A DNA stretch of 64,000 bases, taken from positions 930,001-994,000 of the forward strand of contig NZ_CP089974.1 in the NCBI RefSeq assembly GCF_030177935.1. Direction: 5' to 3'. Positions 63,697 to 64,000 of this stretch are shown here, piece by piece. Source of the stretch: Moraxella haemolytica. GTDB lineage: Bacteria > Pseudomonadota > Gammaproteobacteria > Pseudomonadales > Moraxellaceae. The notes under the pieces were generated by a model that saw only the letters and a program-made list of their open reading frames with translations, was not told the origin of the DNA and searched no databases. The position numbers were made by a program, and so were the translations under genes. The stretch's first letter is position 1, and each line of letters begins with the position of its first letter.

Positions 63697-64000
63697 ATGA
63701 CCGATAGCGTAACACCCGTTGGGATTGTTGATGAGTTAAAGCAATCCTACCTTGACTATGCGATGAGCGTCATCGTCTCTCGTGCCTTACCCGATGTACG
63801 AGATGGCTTAAAGCCTGTACACCGCCGTGTCATGTACGCCATGCACGAGCTGTCTAATGACTATAATAAACCTTACAAAAAATCTGCTCGTGTCGTGGGC
63901 GATGTTATCGGTAAATATCACCCGCATGGCGATACTGCTGTGTATGATGCGATTGTGCGTCTTGCTCAGCCATTTTCTATGCGTTATATGATGGTAGATG
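63697..64000 (+). CDS. gyrA: DNA gyrase subunit A, 5' portion (runs off the window)
   Basis: First 101 codons of the type II topoisomerase subunit. N-terminal [28 protein letters not shown] is diagnostic. The quinolone-resistance region reads [21 protein letters not shown], with Thr80 and Asp84 as the key residues, the wild-type state reported for M. catarrhalis. The catalytic Tyr lies beyond the window. AAAAAGG precedes the ATG. The parC paralogue is less likely given the start sequence. Confidence 0.93.
   Translation, partial: MTDSVTPVGIVDELKQSYLDYAMSVIVSRALPDVRDGLKPVHRRVMYAMHELSNDYNKPYKKSARVVGDVIGKYHPHGDTAVYDAIVRLAQPFSMRYMMVD

Noticed and set aside
1-64000. CRISPR arrays, insertion sequences, prophage, toxin-antitoxin or defence islands
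   Set aside because: No regularly spaced repeats, transposase, integrase, phage structural or nuclease-helicase clusters were seen on either strand.
1-64000. DNA uptake signal sequences like those of Neisseria or Haemophilus
   Set aside because: No 9-12 bp word stood out as repeatedly placed in terminators or between genes; counting by eye is limited, and a k-mer count would be decisive.

Overview
The window looks like a chromosomal housekeeping region of a Moraxella species (Gammaproteobacteria, Moraxellaceae). Base composition is moderately AT-rich. The protein set points the same way: a FadL-type porin like Moraxella OMP E, a fused RNase HI/DnaQ, and a GyrA whose quinolone-determining residues fall at Thr80 and Asp84, the numbering used for M. 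catarrhalis. The species cannot be fixed from sequence alone. I saw no rRNA, tRNA, prophage, insertion sequence or CRISPR array.

Layout. 0.2-8.1 kb: Mn-superoxide dismutase, then a leftward block (mnmC, yciI, yciB, lon with a candidate heat-shock promoter), then a Na+/H+ antiporter. 8.2-11.3 kb: a leftward envelope protease pair of the M16 family, one half catalytic and one not, headed by a tiny lipoprotein. 11.6-16.8 kb: ftsY, an O6-alkylguanine methyltransferase, and pyrD-cvpA-purF. 16.9-24.2 kb: a lytic transglycosylase, then aromatic amino acid synthesis (pheA, tyrA, aroA) with a nonsense-broken accessory gene between tyrA and aroA, a truncated rarD, and folB-folK. 24.2-31.5 kb: lipid A acyltransferase and uup (leftward), slyX, the FadL/OmpE porin, rpe with two small membrane proteins, and a basic protein with an AT-hook-like motif. 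31.6-43.0 kb: a GacA/UvrY-type regulator, a PBP7-like peptidase, thiE, mfd, a HIT protein, an RlpA-like protein, pgk, a helical lipoprotein, fba and ruvA.

43.1-51.0 kb: a LysR regulator diverges from a leucine operon, leuC-(PEBP)-leuD-(unknown)-leuB. The two interspersed genes have no known link to leucine. An interrupted palindrome of LysR-box form lies beside the leuC promoter. tonB-exbB-exbD follows, with a promoter overlapped by a Fur-box-like sequence. 51.1-55.5 kb: leftward rnhA-dnaQ fusion, nudC, an orphan RnfB-like ferredoxin and a DUF2868 membrane protein. 55.7-64.0 kb: a TrmB-like methyltransferase, an HI0933/PP_4765-type flavoprotein, serC, gloB, mntP, rsmA, apaH, rpsT (leftward), a Rossmann-fold protein and the 5' end of gyrA.

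Most of the window is ordinary core genome. The most interesting parts are the accessory or remodelled spots: the broken gene between tyrA and aroA (which are fused in several relatives), the truncated rarD, the passenger genes and paired palindromes in the leu operon, the hybrid TonB, the two-subunit M16 protease and the enlarged FadL protein. I found no convincing wholly new defence or mobile system.
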